Positions 21,791 through 32,890 of a stretch of 64,000 nucleotides of DNA are shown piece by piece; within the stretch, counting starts at the first letter, position 1, and the number at the start of each line of letters is the position of its first letter. The translations under genes and the position numbers were made by a program. Where the stretch lies: contig JAMXIF010000077.1 in NCBI GenBank assembly GCA_028583685.1, positions 12,125,363-12,189,362 of the forward strand, read 5' to 3'. The notes beneath the pieces were generated by a model. The model did no database searches and had not been told where the DNA came from. It saw only the letters and a program-made list of their open reading frames with translations. This DNA comes from Petaurus breviceps papuanus (Eukaryota > Chordata > Mammalia > Diprotodontia > Petauridae).

Positions 21791-21835
21791 CACTCTCTCT
21801 CTCTCTTTCTCTCTCACTCTATCTCTCTCATGTCC
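21560..21835 (+). repeat. (CT)/(CTGT) pyrimidine tract
   Basis: About 275 bp of TCTCTG/TCTCTC units directly downstream of the RTE tail. The two overlapping Ser/Leu-rich frames here are repeat artefacts. Confidence 0.95.
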
Positions 21836-21927
21836 TCATAGAAAGAATACCCCATCATTCTTTCTTAGTGTTTCAGAACAATCTAAGGAGTCTAGAAATA
21901 TTTTTTTTTCTTTAAGATTTGATAGAA

Positions 21928-22096
21928 GGGGTAGATAGGTGGTGCAGTGAATAGAGCACCAGCCCTGGAATCAGGAGAACCTGAGTTCAAATCCAGCCTC
22001 AGACACTTGACACCCTTGCTAGCTGTGTGACCTTGGGTAAGTCACTTAACCCTAATTGCCCTGCCTTCCCCCCTCCAAAAAAAAGACCAAAAAAAA
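21928..22096 (+). mobile_element. Full-length tRNA-SINE (CORE-SINE), with TSD
   Basis: Begins 'ggggtagataggtggtgcag', has B box 'gagttcaaatcc', then 'gtgtgaccttgggtaagtca', and ends in an A-rich tail. The flanking repeats 'gatttgatagaa' (21916-21927) and 'gttttgagagaa' (22097-22108) match at 10 of 12 positions. Confidence 0.9.
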
Positions 22097-22109
22097 GTTT
22101 TGAGAGAAG

Positions 22110-22784
22110 TCATTTGTGAATTTTTCTGGGCCTCTGCTTTCAGGTTACCTCCTGAATAGACTATTTACTTATGAGATTTATATATTTATGTTAACCATTT
22201 TTATTTTGCTAATTTTAGTATATATATCTTTACAAATAATCATGTATTTCTTTGATATTAACACACTAGCATAATGTGAATGTTCAAATATCATATCTAC
22301 TTATATTTATATCTATATCTATTGCTATCTTTATCTATGTCTATTATTTATATGAATATATATATGTGATTTGTGTAGCTGTCTTTGAGATTTGTCTTTT
22401 TATTTTTAATTTGATAATTTTTTTCCTCTTTCTAGTAAGATTAATTGTTCATCAATTTAATTTTTTTCTTGGATTTATTCATCATTAAATTTAAAATTAA
22501 TTCTTCACTATTAGCCTTCACTCAGATCATACTTGTTTCTTTCTCTGCTTTCTATTCTATTTTTATCATTTACAGGACAGATTTGATTTGTGAAGTCTCT
22601 CTTATGGACATAGGCATTCACCATATTATATCTGCCGTACATAGATAAATAGCCTATATCAACATCATAATTAATTAAGCTGCCATTAGTTTTATAATTT
22701 CCTTTTCACCAAAGAATTATTGAATAAAAAATGTTCTTTAAAGATTCCCAATGATCCTCTTAGATTTAGTCACATGGTATAGGA
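22110..22784. other. Unassigned AT-rich sequence
   Basis: Very AT-rich. A run of 'tatctatatct'-type units at 22300-22360. No repeat family or gene recognised. Confidence 0.5.
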
Positions 22785-22990
22785 TAGGAAGACAGAATGG
22801 AAGCCAGGAAGACTTAAGCTCTGGCTGTGTCCCTGAGCAAGTCACTTAATCTCTTGCTTAAGTAAACTAGACATCTATCACTCTGACATTAAGTACTAGA
22901 GAAAGCAATGAACTGCAAAAGTGGAAGGAGTTTAGTCACTTAGGATATCCCTGTACCATTGGAATCATTGGTCTCTTCTACATCCCTATC
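22785..22990 (+). mobile_element. MIR-related SINE with long marsupial-type 3' tail
   Basis: 'gaagccaggaagacttaagc', 'gtccctgagcaagtcactta', then a distinctive 3' part 'gcaatgaactgcaaaagtgg' and 'accattggaatcattggtct'. The same tail is seen at 42440-42660. Confidence 0.7.
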
Positions 22991-23599
22991 ATTAATTACC
23001 AATAATGTGATTATATTATACCTCATAAATTTTGGGAATAGAATCTAATTTTTTCTATATTTGCAAATATCTTTTTGGCAATCCACCAACCAAAAAACAT
23101 TCTAATGCATTTTGTACATATAACACACATACTACAAATGCACACACATGCACACATGTGCATGCACACACAAAAGCAGACACACATATATTCTATTTTT
23201 TCCCATTGAATTTTCTCAATAAGTTTATCATAGAAAGGTTATTATTTAGTTTTTTGTTAAATTATCTCACCTTTATTTTGGGATTTTAAAAATCTATTTC
23301 TCTCTCTTTTTTAAATTCTATTTAATCTATAAAATTACTGTGTTTTTTTTTTCTTTATCAATTTGGCTTTACAAGTATTAGCTTGAACCTAACATGAATT
23401 TCCTTTTCTTCTAATTATTATGTTCTGTTTTGAATTAAACTTATTTTAACATCTGTAAATTTATTCCTATATTGGAGTTACATTTAATTTTAGCATGACA
23501 AATTTTAGACAAACCTTCAAATTTGAACAAATTTTAATTTTTCTGGGTTAAAGACCTGAGTAAAACTTCTATCTCACACATTTAATAGCTATATGAGCC
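22991..23599. other. Unassigned AT-rich sequence with a CA-rich patch
   Basis: Imperfect CA repeats at 23125-23190. The remaining text is too AT-rich and diverged to classify. Confidence 0.45.
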
Positions 23600-23817
23600 A
23601 GGACAAATAATTGCTGTTCTTGGCTTCTGTATGTCATTGCTTAGGCTAGCTCCCCTCCCCAACTGTGGGTTTTTTTTTGCCTTTATAAGCATTCCCTGCA
23701 CCCCAGTTCAGGACTGGCTGATTTGAGTATATACTCCAGGCATTCCAGCTCTTGATCAATAAATCCCACATCTAAATTTATCTAAAACCCAGATCTCGTC
23801 TCACTCTTATTCTTTTC
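23600..23817 (+). mobile_element. LTR fragment (3' half), endogenous retrovirus-like fossil
   Basis: Shows LTR order: a TATA-like 'cctttataagcatt', about 85 bp further 'atcaataaatccca' as polyadenylation signal, then a pyrimidine-rich U5-like end 'ctcgtctcactcttattc' closing in 'cacaa'. No internal retroviral sequence is next to it; an L1 tail follows directly. Probably a truncated solo LTR; class not determined. Confidence 0.55.
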
Positions 23818-23824
23818 ACAACCA

Positions 23825-24215
23825 TAGCAGCTCTTTTAGTGGTGGTAAATAATTGGCAATCAAGGGTATGCCCATCAGTTGTGGAATGACTGAACAAGTT
23901 GTGGCATGTGATTGATGGAAAACCATAGTGCTGTATAAGAAAAGTCAAGCAGGATCGATTAAAAAAAAAAAACAACAACTATGCTAGAAGACCTATGTGA
24001 ACTGATGCAAAGTTAGGTGAATACAACCAGGAGAGCATTGTACACAGAAATAATAATAGTGTAAGAATGATTACCTGTGAAAGACTTAGCTACGCTAATG
24101 AAACCAATGATCAAATTCAGTTCCAAAGGACCTCTTCTAAAAGAAACATAGAAAAAACAATATTATCCACATCCAGAGAGAGAACTGATTAACTCTGAAA
24201 TTACAAATGATTCAG
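23825..24215 (+). mobile_element. L1 3' UTR fragment
   Basis: 'gcagctcttttagtggtggt', 'gcccatcagttgtggaatga', 'gtgaactgatgcaaagttag' and 'gagagcattgtacacagaaa' follow L1 3' order, ending at 'ctgattaactctgaaatt'. Confidence 0.85.
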
Positions 24216-24765
24216 ACCAGTTAATAAATAAATAAGCAAATGAAGATAATAAATGAAAGAATCACACTAGTCAATAAGTAAACCACATTTCCCTCCCTCT
24301 CTTCTGGTTCCATTCTATACATAATATGACAATATTTTTTGGAAGAAACTTAGAAAGGAAACTATTTTAGGTTACAAAATGAAAATCCTCTCATATTCTG
24401 TTATCACATACACAACACAGAAATCCAGGGATTTGAATTACCTTAAATGGAAAACAATACATGAATCTGCTATGCAGACATCACATTAGGTGAACACCCT
24501 CAGAATAGATGATGGTATTAATGAATGGCATAATTTAAGCCTCTAGTTCCCACTTATTATAGTATCTGAGGTCATGAGAGTGAGATACACTAAGGAACTT
24601 TGAATACCTTCTATCTGGCTCTTCTCCACCAAATTACCATTTGTTGGAGAGTTAACATTGACTCACAAATACTAGGTCCAAAAACTTGACATTAAACAAA
24701 CACGCACAAACATGTGTGCACACACACACAAATGTGCGCACACACACAACAAAGCACTAGGAGAA
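24216..24765. other. Unassigned sequence with CA repeats
   Basis: Nothing named. CA-rich patches at 24700-24750 abut the L1 5' end. Confidence 0.5.
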
Positions 24766-25062
24766 GATTCTGGGAAGATGGTGGAGTAGGTCAGAAAATT
24801 CTAAACTCTCAAGATTTTCCACCACAAAAGAAATAAAATAGCACCTTGAGTCTAACAAAGTGTGGGTAAAATTAAATGAGAATAGTGACCCAAAAGGAAT
24901 CTTCCTGGGGCAATTTGAGGTGCTGTCCCTATGAAGAGTAAACAGCTCCAGGCTAGGGTTCCCTTGAACAACAAGTGGCAAGAACTGGGCTTAGATGGAT
25001 TGGGAGGCAACTTTGGCCCTACCCACAGGATCTTTTATGCTCAGAAAGTGAGGGGAGTTAGG
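24766..25062 (+). mobile_element. L1 5' end (5' UTR only)
   Basis: 'gggaagatggtggagtaggt' then 'cagaaaattctaaactctca' is a marsupial L1 5' start, similar in its first bases to the HAL1 starts. About 300 bp remain before the sequence switches to antisense ORF2 at ~25063. An isolated L1 5' end is rare because most insertions lose this end. Confidence 0.65.
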
Positions 25063-26345
25063 CATCTGACCAGGTAAAGATCAAGGATACGGACAAATTG
25101 GGATACTGCCCTAGAAGTGGTATTGTTGGGTCAAAGTGTATGAAATTATTTGTAGCCCTTTGGGCATAGTTCCAGATTGCTCTCCAGAAAGGTTGGATCA
25201 CTTCAAAACTCAAGCAACAATGCATTAGTGTTGCGATTTGTCCACGTCCTCTCCAGCATTTGTCATTTTCTTGTTTTGTCATCTTAGCCAATCTAACTGT
25301 TGAGATGTGGTACCTCAGAGTTGTTTTGATTTGCATTTCTCTAATCAATAGTGATTTAGAGTATTTTTTCATATGCTTATAGATATCTTTAATATCTTCC
25401 TCTGAAAATTGCCTGTTCATATCCTTTGACCATTTATCAATTGGGGAATGACTTGTATTCTTATAGATTTGACTCAATTCTCTGAATATTTTAGAAATAA
25501 GGGCTTTATCAGAGACATTGTTTGTAAAAATTCTTTCCCAATTTTCTACTTCCATCTTGAACTTGGTTACATTGACTTTGCTTGTAACAGAAACTTTTTT
25601 AATTGAATGAAATCAAAATTATCCATTTTGAATTTTATAATGCTCTCTAATTCTTTTTGGTTATAGAGTTTTCCCCTCTCCATAATTCTGACAGATAAAC
25701 TATTTCTTGCTTTCCCAGACTGCTTACAGTATCAGCTTTTATACCTAGATCATGTACCCATTTAGACTTGATTTTGGTATATGGTGTTAGAAAAGGGTCT
25801 ATGCCCAGTTTCTGCCATACTATATTCCAGTTTTCCCAACAGTTTTTATCAAATGTTTGCAGCTATTTTAAAAGGCATTTAACTTTTTACTTCTTTCTGT
25901 GGGACTTTGTTGATGATATGCAGAAAAGCTAAAGATTTATGTGGGTTATTTTATATCCTGCAACTTTACTTTAGTTGGAAATTAGTTCAATTAATTCGAA
26001 TAATTCAACTATATATTTATTTTAGTTGACTAGGATTTTCTAAGTCTACCATCATGTCATATGCAGAATGATAGCTTGCTTCCTTGTTGCTCTTTTTTTT
26101 TTATTGCTATACCTAGTATTTCTAGTATGATATTGAACAATAATTGTGACAATGGACATCCTTGCTTCACTCCTGATCTTATTGAGAAGGCTTCTAGCTT
26201 GTCTCCATTACAGATAATGCTTGCTGATAGTTTTAGATATATGCTACTTATTATTTTAAAGAAAGAACCATTTATTCCTAAGTTTTCATCATAAAAATAT
26301 TGTAGGTCTAAGGACATCTCCTGAAAAGTCTTGATTTTATTTTAA
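25063..26345 (-). pseudogene. L1 ORF2 remnant (reverse transcriptase and C-terminus)
   Basis: Two pieces of the L1 endonuclease/reverse transcriptase are read on the minus strand. 26057-26317 contains '[20 protein letters not shown]', the core reverse-transcriptase block. 25058-25555 is the C-terminal region: 'IDKWSKDMNRQFSEEDIKDI', 'KSLLIREMQIKTTLRYHIST', 'NDKCWRGRGQIATLMHCCLS' and 'FWRAIWNYAQ'. The region between (about 25560-26056) has lost a stretch of ORF2, so the copy is internally deleted as well as frame-broken. Neither the element's 3' UTR nor its poly-A is present, and it lies directly against the plus-strand 5' UTR at 24766-25062. It is inactive. Confidence 0.9.
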
Positions 26346-26869
26346 TTTTTACACCTTCATTTCTTCAAATACTTAACAATATTTTTGTTGTGATGTAGTA
26401 TTATATTAGCACATTTTGCTCTACTCAGTTTCTATCTTGACTTTTGTTTATCTTTTTATGTAACTAGAGTCATTTTGTTTTCCCTTTTAACTATTTTTAA
26501 GTAGTATGTGAAGAACCTGACCCTTTGCCAAACTCTCACTAAATCATCACAACTGGAAGGAATTTACCTCTTACTTCACCACCATGACTGATCTAATGTC
26601 TGTATCCTCCCCTGAGTGATTTATCTCTGGCCTGGGATTTAAAGAATGCTTCAGAATTTGGTGGCACTGGTATTCTTCTCATGCCCTCATGTTGAATTTC
26701 CATTTATAGTTTTACTAGCATCTTCATAGACTGACCATCAATTAACTGATTTCCTTTCAACATTATTTTTCAGGAGCCACATGTAAACCTCCTCCAGGAT
26801 AGGTTATGATTGCCCTTCTCTCATTTTTGTTTTGACCAAAAACCATGATAGTCTTCCCCTCCCAAGTTA
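26346..26869. other. Unassigned sequence
   Basis: No family named. A short phrase near 26640-26720 ('ctcatgccctcatgttgaat') resembles 28505-28570 and may be an old dispersed repeat. Confidence 0.4.
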
Positions 26870-27195
26870 TTTTTCTTTCTGACTAGGTGAAGAGGCCATT
26901 CTCTGTCTCATTTCTTTTTAAGCCTCAGTCACTGAATGGGCATTGATACAGTCAAACAGACCTGTTGAAAACTTTAACTTGAAAAAGGCCAAGGTCCCCC
27001 AATGAATCCTGGGCTATCTCCAGTTGTCTTGGTCTATATCAGATCACTGGATCCAGACAGTTTCAGAGGATAAAGTGACTTTGCACAGACCTCTCTCACT
27101 TGCATTCAAATTCCCTTGCATGAAATGAAATTACCTCTCCGATGTTATGGTCCTTTTTAAGAATTGAAGGACAAACATCATCACCAACAACAAGA
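26870..27195 (+). mobile_element. RTE-tailed short non-autonomous element
   Basis: Second copy of the 9655 family: 'gaatcctgggctatctccag', 'atcagatcactggatccaga', 'gatgttatggtcctttttaa' and 'gaattgaaggacaaacatca'. The 3' block is the best conserved part. Confidence 0.65.
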
Positions 27196-27429
27196 ATAAT
27201 TCACACAGAAAAGAGTATTTACCAAAGTTACACTTATCCTGATCTTCTGGTCAAAGTTCACCAATTGACCAACTTACAATTGTATAATTGTATGGCTGAG
27301 AACCCTCAGAGATGGAGATTGCTGGGTAAATTGGATAGCATTATGTAAGAATTTGGATTTAGACCAATACTTCATGTTTTGTATCATTTCGTATAATGTA
27401 TAATTCCATGAACAACTAAGCCAAAAAGA
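27196..27429. other. Unassigned spacer
   Basis: Nothing recognised. Confidence 0.4.
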
Positions 27430-27876
27430 AGGTCACAAAATAATAAAAGTGATGCTTTTAATTTCATCAAATTACTTTTTACTCAATTAGAATAAAGCTG
27501 ATATTTAAAAGAAAAAATCAACTAGTGAAAAAAATCTTTTCAGCAAGTTTCTCTGATAAAGTACTTATTTCCAAGATAGATAAAAAAGTTTTTCAATAAG
27601 TGGAAAAAATTACCTAAATTATAAGTGGTCTAAGATTATGATTAAGCATTTTTTTCAAGGGAAGGAACTAAGGGACATATGTAGCCATATGAAAAAAATG
27701 CTGATAATTACTACTGATTAGGAAAATATAAATCAAAGTCATTCTGAAAGTCAATTTCACATCTTTACACAAGACAAAGATGACAAAAAAGGAAAATAAT
27801 AAAAATTGAGGGCATATAGGAAAACAGATACAGTGATTTACTCTTGGTGGACCTATGAATGGGTACAACCATTCTC
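27430..27876 (+). mobile_element. L1 ORF2 C-terminal fragment
   Basis: Decayed but ordered L1 text: 'gataaagtacttatttccaa', 'atgtagccatatgaaaaaaa', 'actactgattaggaaaatat', 'tgacaaaaaaggaaaataat' and 'ggtggacctatgaatggg'. Equivalent to 51785-52280 and, antisense, to 25058-25555. Older than those copies. Confidence 0.75.
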
Positions 27877-29254
27877 AACACAGCCCCCTCTTACATCAAG
27901 AGAGATCCTTTCACTTTCATCATCAACAACAGTTCTATTAGGTAGCCCTGGATTTTCATTGCACAATCCCTAAAAATCTGAGAACTCTTTGTGTAGTTGT
28001 TGAATATTCTGATATAATTTAATTTCTGTCTCACTGTTTGGGAAGTTCAATTTCTGCAGGACTATCCATAACGAGAAGGGGTCACTTGGCTAAATACTTT
28101 CTTTACTCACCTGGATATCTTTATCCAGTGCCGATTGAGCTAATTGCTTTGCAAGATCAGGAGCCTGTTCCCTGTCCACTAGAGAGAATTCCCCATATAT
28201 GACTAGAAGAGCTCTTCCTACTATTCACCAGGTAGTGTCCTACAGTGCAAAATTCCTATCTTCCATATTTTTATAACCTTTACCTCAACTCAATCACAAT
28301 GTGAGCCATAACAACATTTTGTCTTGTCCCAATTACTAATTGCACCTGATGTTAAGAGCAGACCTATTGCCATGAGTCTGTTAGTTTAGGTTCAATGTGG
28401 ACAAAATATGGTACTTGTAAGTTGTTGAACTGTAAACAAAGCATTTACTTTGCCCTAACTCAGCAAGGATTTGTGAAAAGGATATTTACACTTAACTTCT
28501 ATTTCAGGCTTGGGTGGTGCTTCTCCTCACACCCTAGTGCTGAATTTCTATGTTTCTTAGTTTTCCATTTTGATTTCCAGAAATCCACTACATTGGAGGG
28601 GGCCAACTCCATGTGAGTGGGCATTTGAAGCCCTTAGATGATCAGAAAGTTTCAAAAGGGAGGTAGAGTTCACTCTTCTCCAAAGGACAACTCTTTATTT
28701 ATAGGTAAAGCTGATTTTTATCATTTGGAAAAAGGGAGTCCTGAGCCTTTTTTTTAAATAAGGTCATTTAAGGCAGAAGGCAAAAGGTGAAAAGAAGTAG
28801 AAAAGGAGAATACGAATCATGTCTGGAGGACTGTAAATCAGCAAATGTAGCTGGCTTGGGGGTTTCATAGTGAGGACAGTGAAAGATAATATTGCATATT
28901 CTTCAAACCTCTTCTACTTCTTTTTGTCATAAATATATTCAGTGGAAATACACAAGAAGAAATAATGCCACGGAGCAGATTTTCTCATGTTAACAAGGGA
29001 TTTAAAAAGTCTTAGCTAGTGAGGCTGCTGTTGTAAATCTTATGATCAGATGCTATGTATTACATCTTTTAATACCTGCTGTCATCTTTAATACTAAATT
29101 AGTTCCAACACTTTTTGTCAACAGAATTTAAAAGTTAATTTTCTAAAAAAAAGATGACTTGTAAATAATGATTAATCTTAACAATGTCTCCTTTTTTAAA
29201 GTGAGTGAACAAAGCTAAAATGATTTAAAATTCCATAAATATATTCCTGTCTAG
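27877..29254. other. Unassigned, partly repeat-poor sequence
   Basis: 1.4 kb without a named element apart from the weak 28505-28570 similarity to 26640. The part at 28890-29180 looks single-copy and is noted as a conserved-element candidate. Confidence 0.45.
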
Positions 29255-29268
29255 TAGTAGTAGTGGTA

Positions 29269-29323
<55 letters not shown>

Positions 29324-29355
29324 TATAGTAGTTGTAGTAGTGGTAGTAGTAGTAA
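29255..29355 (+). repeat. (TAG)n trinucleotide microsatellite
   Basis: About 30 near-perfect TAG/AGT units with a few interruptions, directly upstream of an L1 tail. The poly-Tyr frame on the minus strand is an artefact. Confidence 0.95.
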
Positions 29356-29356
29356 T

Positions 29357-29675
29357 CTAAGACAATTACAAAGGGCCAATTATGAAAAATGCTATCCACT
29401 TCCAGAGACAGAACTGATGAACTCTGAGTACAGATTGAAGCATACCTTTTAAAAATTTTTCTTTATTTTTCTTATTTGTAATTTTTTTTTGCTACATGGG
29501 TAATATTGAAATAGGTTTTCCTTGAATACATATATAATTGATATAATATTGCTTGCCTTTTCAAAGGGTGGCAGGTGGCAGGCTGCAGAGAGAGGATTTA
29601 AAACTCAAAATTATAAAAAATTAATGTTGAAAATTTTACATGGAATTGGGAAATATTTAAAGAAATAGATAAAAT
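29357..29675 (+). mobile_element. L1 3' UTR fragment
   Basis: 'acaattacaaagggccaatt', 'ccagagacagaactgatgaa', 'ttgatataatattgcttgcc' and the A-rich end. Same 3' UTR as 35700-36030. Confidence 0.85.
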
Positions 29676-29829
29676 GTTTTTTTTAAGTAGTAATAGTTTT
29701 CATGATAGTAATATTTGGAGTAGGTGGAGTAGTAGCTAACATTTATAGCAAGAATCAAGATTTGCAAAATTATACACATGCATATAGGAGACAATATAAA
29801 TACATGTATGTATATATGTATGTATGTAT

Positions 29830-30030
29830 GCATTATATCCTTTAGTCCTCATAACCTTGAGATTGATGTTAATATTGTTCCCATTTTAAAAATAAGGAAA
29901 CTGAGACACAGAGAGGTCGAGTAACTTGCCCATTGTCACATAAATACTATATGTTTGAGGCAGGATTACGAACTTATATCCTCCTCATTACAAATTAAGT
30001 ATTTTTTTCAGTTTGACACCTAGCTGCCTA
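29830..30030 (-). mobile_element. MIR SINE
   Basis: Antisense MIR in order: 'agtcctcataaccttgagat', 'aaataaggaaactgagacac', 'gtaacttgcccattgtcaca' and 'cacctagctgccta' (tRNA-like head). Confidence 0.85.
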
Positions 30031-30979
30031 AGGGTATAAGAGCTCTTTGGCATGAAATTAATCTTTTAAAATTATCTTTTCAGTTAAAACTTTTAAAGGA
30101 AAATATGAGTTGGAATTTATTCCCTTATCAACCAACACATACTGTTCATAAATAGCTTCTTTTTTCACTATTAAATTGTATTATTAATTTATGACTAAAA
30201 CAAGCATTTCTATAACAGTAGAATAAAAAAGATTATTACAGATGAAACTGCAAACCTACTATGCACAATTTGCTATTCCTTTCAAATATAAAACAAAATT
30301 ATCATGTAAATAACTTCTTCAACAACTCTATCTCAATTCAGAACCATTCAAGGCACAAAACTGCTAATGTAGAAGAGGAAGTGACATTAGGAAATAAGAA
30401 TATGGAACAGTTTGCCACCCAATGATGAATCTCTTTTAAAGTCCTCCACCAAAGCCTCAAACATGATATGGAGTTATCTATGGGATCTTAAATGTTATAT
30501 TAGTAGAATCCAAGATCTGGCTTGTCCACACAAGCTTGAAACAAAATGAATAAGGGCACAATGATGGAATGTATGCCTGATTAGAGATTCAGCTTACAGA
30601 GAGGCTAAATAGAGAGGCTCTTTACCAGGTTGGCCAAAGCATGATGGCCAACTCTTTTTTTATCACAGGAATTTTTCAACATAGTACCAAAGTATAATTA
30701 GAAAAATTATGATGTTCTACATAGAAATACGGAAGTTTGATTGGAATATATTGGGAGAAGGGGGAGTTAATAGTGAGAGGGACATAGAGAAAGAAGTCTT
30801 TTTTGTTATAAAATTTTATTATGCAATGCCTATTGTAAATTTAGGTTAATATATTTAAGCAGGAAGTTACTAACATGGAGAAGTCCTTTATTAAAAAGTT
30901 CTCCTATTTAGTAGCAGACAGCAGAACTATTGGAAATGTGTGGAATTAACAAAGGAACAAATTTAAAGTATTGATGGAA
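30031..30979. other. Unassigned sequence
   Basis: No firm identification. 30330-30480 has faint CR1-like phrases only. Confidence 0.4.
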
Positions 30980-31110
30980 TGAAAAAACAAATCATTAAAA
31001 AATAAGAGTTATACAGTTGTGAAACAGTCTGCCAGAGAAGTAACTGTTTTCAGTTCACTGTCTTCAAGAAAAGGTTTGAAAAAACATAGAATATATTGTA
31101 GAGATATGTT
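30980..31110 (+). mobile_element. CR1/L3 LINE fragment
   Basis: 'gtgaaacagtctgccagaga' and 'ttcactgtcttcaagaaaag' match sense CR1/L3 blocks seen at 40700-40925. Confidence 0.55.
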
Positions 31111-31179
31111 TTTCCTTTGGTAAAGCTATAATAGTAATGGAGTTTGAAGATCCCCTTGTATTGGCAAGTAAACAGGTAC

Positions 31180-32335
31180 TTGGCACTTAGTTTCAAGTTA
31201 ATTATATCAAGCCTCTGTCAAGAAATAGAAGGTATGAAACCCTGTTGTTGACATAACAGGAAGGGGTAGAACGGGAGGAGCTAATACCTTATATAAGGAA
31301 AAGAACATGCTGGAGAGTCAGAAATTCTTGGAGCAAATGGAGTGAGTCTGAGGAGGAAAGGTCCATGATGGAGAAAGTGATTTTTATTTTGAGAACAGAA
31401 TTTATGGTGGAATTCTTCCAGAACCAGCCAGAACTTTGAGGACAAAGTGATTTTGAGAACTTAGCTTATGGTGGCAGAGCTGCTTATAAGAGCTAGCTGA
31501 AAACTTCTGCTGAGAACTTCTGAGAATAAGCCAGAGCTGCTGAAGACTTTTGAGGGCCAGTCAGAGCTGTCAAGGATTTCTTTGGGACAGCCAGAGCTGC
31601 CAGAGGAACCAGGACTGTGGTGTCCTTACTTTGTCTGTCTTTTGGGTCTATGTTGGTTTCACAGGCAGAAAGTGATTTTGATAAGGGTGCCAGCAATGTG
31701 CATGAGTGTTATTTTAGCTTTGTTAAGTCCTATCTTCCCAGAAACAGAAACTGTGAAGGACTTGAGGTGGACTGGACACTTTGAGCTTCAATATGGAACA
31801 GGAACTGGACAAGGAACTGGGAGCTGCCTGCCTTTGAACCCTGGTGACAGTTTGGTGGATTCAAGTAGGAGCAGGCACCATGAAAGAGGAACCATGGAAG
31901 TTGGTAGCCTGCCTTGAGTCAAGATGAACAGACCTCTCCTTGGGTATTTAATGCTGACTGATGAGATTGTAACTTACTTGTGCCTTAGGGGTGGATGGCC
32001 TTTGTACTTTCCACTACCCATAAAGAGGGTATTTAGTAGTGACTGATGATACTGTACTGTAACTTAATTGCATCCCATGGGTGGAGGACTTTGATCTTGT
32101 ACTTTGAATCAATTAAGAAGGCTTGTCTCCTTAAAGGTTACTGAATTAAGGATTTACTAAATGAAGGACTTACTAAATGAATGTTATCTTTTATTTAAAA
32201 CTATGTGACCACTTTGGTGAGAACTATGCGGCCATTTTAGTAATAAGTTGTGAAGTTACGACATGGTGAATACTGTACTTGGTTTTCTGTGAATGTTTTG
32301 CTTTAATTTACTGTTGAACAAACGGAGAGTTCACT
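31180..32335 (+). mobile_element. LTR-like block with internal tandem repeats, unclassified fossil
   Basis: About 1.15 kb of more GC-balanced text inside AT-rich surroundings. It has a TATA-like 'accttatataaggaaaag' near 31287, a ~70-bp duplicated unit ('gtgatttt...tatggtgg' at 31377 and 31447), several ~30-bp 'ccagagctgc'-bearing units at 31480-31620, and a ~85-bp duplicated unit at 31940/32026 ('gggtattta...tgactgatga'). Repeated U3-like units plus a TATA box suggest a long LTR, but no partner LTR or internal retroviral sequence is seen. The 111-codon frame at 31582-31917 is not recognisable. Confidence 0.35.
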
Positions 32336-32389
32336 ATACTGTATAATCAGAACATTGAAAAGCTGTTAGCAGCAGTCCTCTGGAAAGCT

Positions 32390-32455
32390 GCCTGTGCTTG
32401 GCTTTACAATAGCTTGGACTAAATATCCTTTGCAGTCACTTCCAAATGTACAATT
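32390..32455 (+). mobile_element. CR1/L3 3' end fragment
   Basis: 'gcttggactaaatatccttt' and 'gcagtcacttccaaatgtac' resemble the sense CR1/L3 terminus. Confidence 0.5.
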
Positions 32456-32755
32456 TTGTTAAAATAATCACTTAAATCATGGAAGCATGAAATAATTCAC
32501 AAGAAGATAGTACATACTTTGAAGATATATCAGGGGGAAATATTCTCTCTCTCTCAAAATGAAGGTGTTAAACTTGATTTTATTGATATAAGGAAACTCT
32601 ATTTACTAATGCATATCAACACCTTCTCATAAACTTATACTCTTAAAGAGTTGCTTTGGGAAAGTGAAAGGTTATGCCTCATCCTAGATAACATAGCCAG
32701 TACTTATCACTGGCAGAATTTGTATTCAGATTTTTCTGACTCTGAGGCCATCTAT

Positions 32756-32890
32756 CTTTTGGAGGGTGGGACAGGGGTGGCAATAGGTGTTGAGTGACCT
32801 GTTAAGGGTCATACAGCTGGCAGATGTCTGAGGTCAGATTTAAACTCATGTCCTCCTGAATCCAGGGCCATAAAGCCAGCTGTCTTAAAT
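32756..32890 (-). mobile_element. tRNA-SINE (CORE-SINE)
   Basis: Antisense text 'ttgagtgacctgttaagggt', 'catacagctggcagatgtct', 'agatttaaactcatgtcctc' and 'tgaatccagggcc' mirrors the SINE at 21928. Confidence 0.85.

Noticed and set aside
21508-21915. 135-codon plus-strand frame rich in Ser, Leu and Val
   Set aside because: Lies in the CTCTGT pyrimidine tract and includes poly-T at its end; no coding signal.
26640-28570. Pair of LTRs suggested by similar phrases at 26640-26720 and 28505-28570
   Set aside because: Similarity covers only ~55 bp, is imperfect, and no retroviral sequence lies between; an L1 fragment and an RTE-tailed element do.
29196-29399. Poly-tyrosine open frame
   Set aside because: Translation of the TAG trinucleotide repeat on the minus strand.
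31582-31917. 111-codon frame with a repeated-looking opposite-strand peptide
   Set aside because: Explained by the tandem units of the LTR-like block; no domain recognised.
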